From contig CAJOOD010000081.1 in the NCBI GenBank assembly GCA_905236085.1, positions 1 through 13,475 of the forward strand: 13,475 nucleotides of DNA. The letters run 5' to 3'. This document shows, in pieces, positions 12,879 to 13,475 of the stretch (the first letter of the stretch is position 1; the number at the start of each line of letters is the position of its first letter). The DNA is from an uncultured Bacilli bacterium. GTDB taxonomy: Bacteria > Bacillota_I > Bacilli_A > RFN20 > CAG-826. Both the position numbers and the translations under genes were made by a program. The notes below the pieces were generated by a model. The model was not told where the DNA came from. It saw only the letters and a list, made by a program, of their open reading frames with translations, and searched no databases.

Positions 12879-13475
12879 TTAAAAACTCTCCTTTATAAAA
12901 TCAATAATCCAGGTAGATGGATTACTAAATATATTGCCTACAAAATTTTGCACAATTAATTCACTTACATTAATACTTTCTTTGAATATCCTAATCGTTT
13001 TTCCTCCCTCCCAATTAATAAAAGAACTTAGCGAGCCAGCAAAATAGGAGACTAATCCAGCAGGTAGAGCCATCGCTCCTTCTTTCATAGCATCAACAAA
13101 TTCCATATTTTTGTTGTTTATACCCATTTCAATTGCATAAGATCCTACGCCTCCAGCGAATGATAGCCCCATAGCTGCAACAAATCCCAAGGAAGCTTTA
13201 AGAAGCGATCCTGTTCCACTAATAAGCGGGAATGTCCACGAGCCACCTATCCCAGAAACAAGTCCAGTTATAGTTCCGTTTAAAATGCCATTCAAAATGT
13301 TTATCAAGTATGATTTAGAGCCTATGCTTCCATCAATAGATTTATTATCTTTATAATCCAAAATAAGTGAGTATATTCCTCCAGTAGCTCCCCCGATTAT
13401 AGCGCCTAAAGCAGCAGAAAAAAGCAAGGAGACAATTATAGAGACAATCCCCTTCCCCATCTCATCTTTATATAA
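12879..13475 (-). CDS. Gly/Ala-rich hydrophobic protein, probably the C-terminal part of a longer protein cut by the window edge
   Basis: The frame is open to the right edge. The first ATG visible is at 13460 (193 residues) but has no Shine-Dalgarno, and the codons before it (LYKDE) stay open, so the real start may lie outside the window. The visible part is a chain of hydrophobic Gly/Ala/Ser-rich segments: about 4-33 (IVSIIVSLLFSAALGAIIGG), 50-80, 86-112 and 125-148. Short polar joints such as DYKDNKS and EMGINNKNMEFVDAMKEG separate them, and a less hydrophobic end (GGKTIRIFKESINVSELIV) follows. Such segments resemble the hydrophobic stretch found near the C-terminus of Rhs/LXG-type polymorphic toxins, and also small Gly-zipper membrane proteins; I cannot decide between these. 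The gene is directly followed, 1 nt later, by the membrane protein gene at 12877. Confidence 0.6.
   Translation of the reverse strand, partial: LYKDEMGKGIVSIIVSLLFSAALGAIIGGATGGIYSLILDYKDNKSIDGSIGSKSYLINILNGILNGTITGLVSGIGGSWTFPLISGTGSLLKASLGFVAAMGLSFAGGVGSYAIEMGINNKNMEFVDAMKEGAMALPAGLVSYFAGSLSSFINWEGGKTIRIFKESINVSELIVQNFVGNIFSNPSTWIIDFIKESF

Noticed and set aside
1..13475. tRNA, rRNA, SRP RNA, CRISPR array, transposase or prophage genes
   Set aside because: I looked for clover-leaf ends, repeated spacers and transposase motifs and saw none. Intergenic gaps are all under about 170 bp and are accounted for.

Overview
The window reads as a conserved chromosomal core from a low-GC (about one third GC by eye), small-genome Gram-positive bacterium. 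The gene order is that of Bacillota, thinned in the way seen in reduced Bacilli such as RF39-, Izemoplasma- or Acholeplasma-like lineages. TGA is a stop here: rimM and ftsY end in TGA, tryptophans are TGG, and all conserved proteins are full length under the standard bacterial code, so this is not a code-4 Mycoplasma. The lineage call is an inference from gene order and style.

Layout. (1) 1-1150, minus strand: a secreted lipoprotein of unknown function that runs off the left edge. (2) 1151-1316: a divergent control region with a perfect 7+7 inverted repeat whose right arm contains the -35 box of the rpsP promoter. (3) 1317-3190, plus strand: rpsP-khpA-rimM-trmD, a translation and tRNA-modification operon with a terminator-like hairpin between khpA and rimM. 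(4) 8733-3187, minus strand: plsX-rnc-ftsY-ylxM-ffh-sda, joining phospholipid synthesis, RNase III, the signal recognition particle pathway and an L-serine dehydratase. Its genes touch or overlap throughout. (5) 8835-9725, plus strand: an MscS-type mechanosensitive channel, sharing a compact hairpin terminator with (6) recG on the minus strand (11735-9735). (7) 11736-11845: a terminator/repeat cluster with three copies of one octamer. (8) 11846-13475, minus strand: two genes I do not recognise. One is a two-helix membrane protein with a possible PH-like domain; the other is a Gly/Ala-rich hydrophobic protein that is probably cut by the right edge.

Whole-window picture. In Bacillus-type genomes recG, plsX, rnc, (smc), ftsY, ylxM, ffh, rpsP, khpA, rimM, trmD lie collinear on one strand. 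Here the same genes are present, but rpsP-khpA-rimM-trmD is flipped as a block to face ffh. The serine dehydratase gene sits at the junction and mscS is inserted between recG and plsX. fapR, fabD, fabG, acpP, smc, ylqD and rplS, usual members of this neighbourhood, are absent, which fits genome reduction. Most of the window is ordinary core biology. The least explained parts are the right-hand pair of genes, the octamer cluster at 11.76-11.84 kb, the rpsP operator-like repeat, and divergence in the active-site loop of TrmD.
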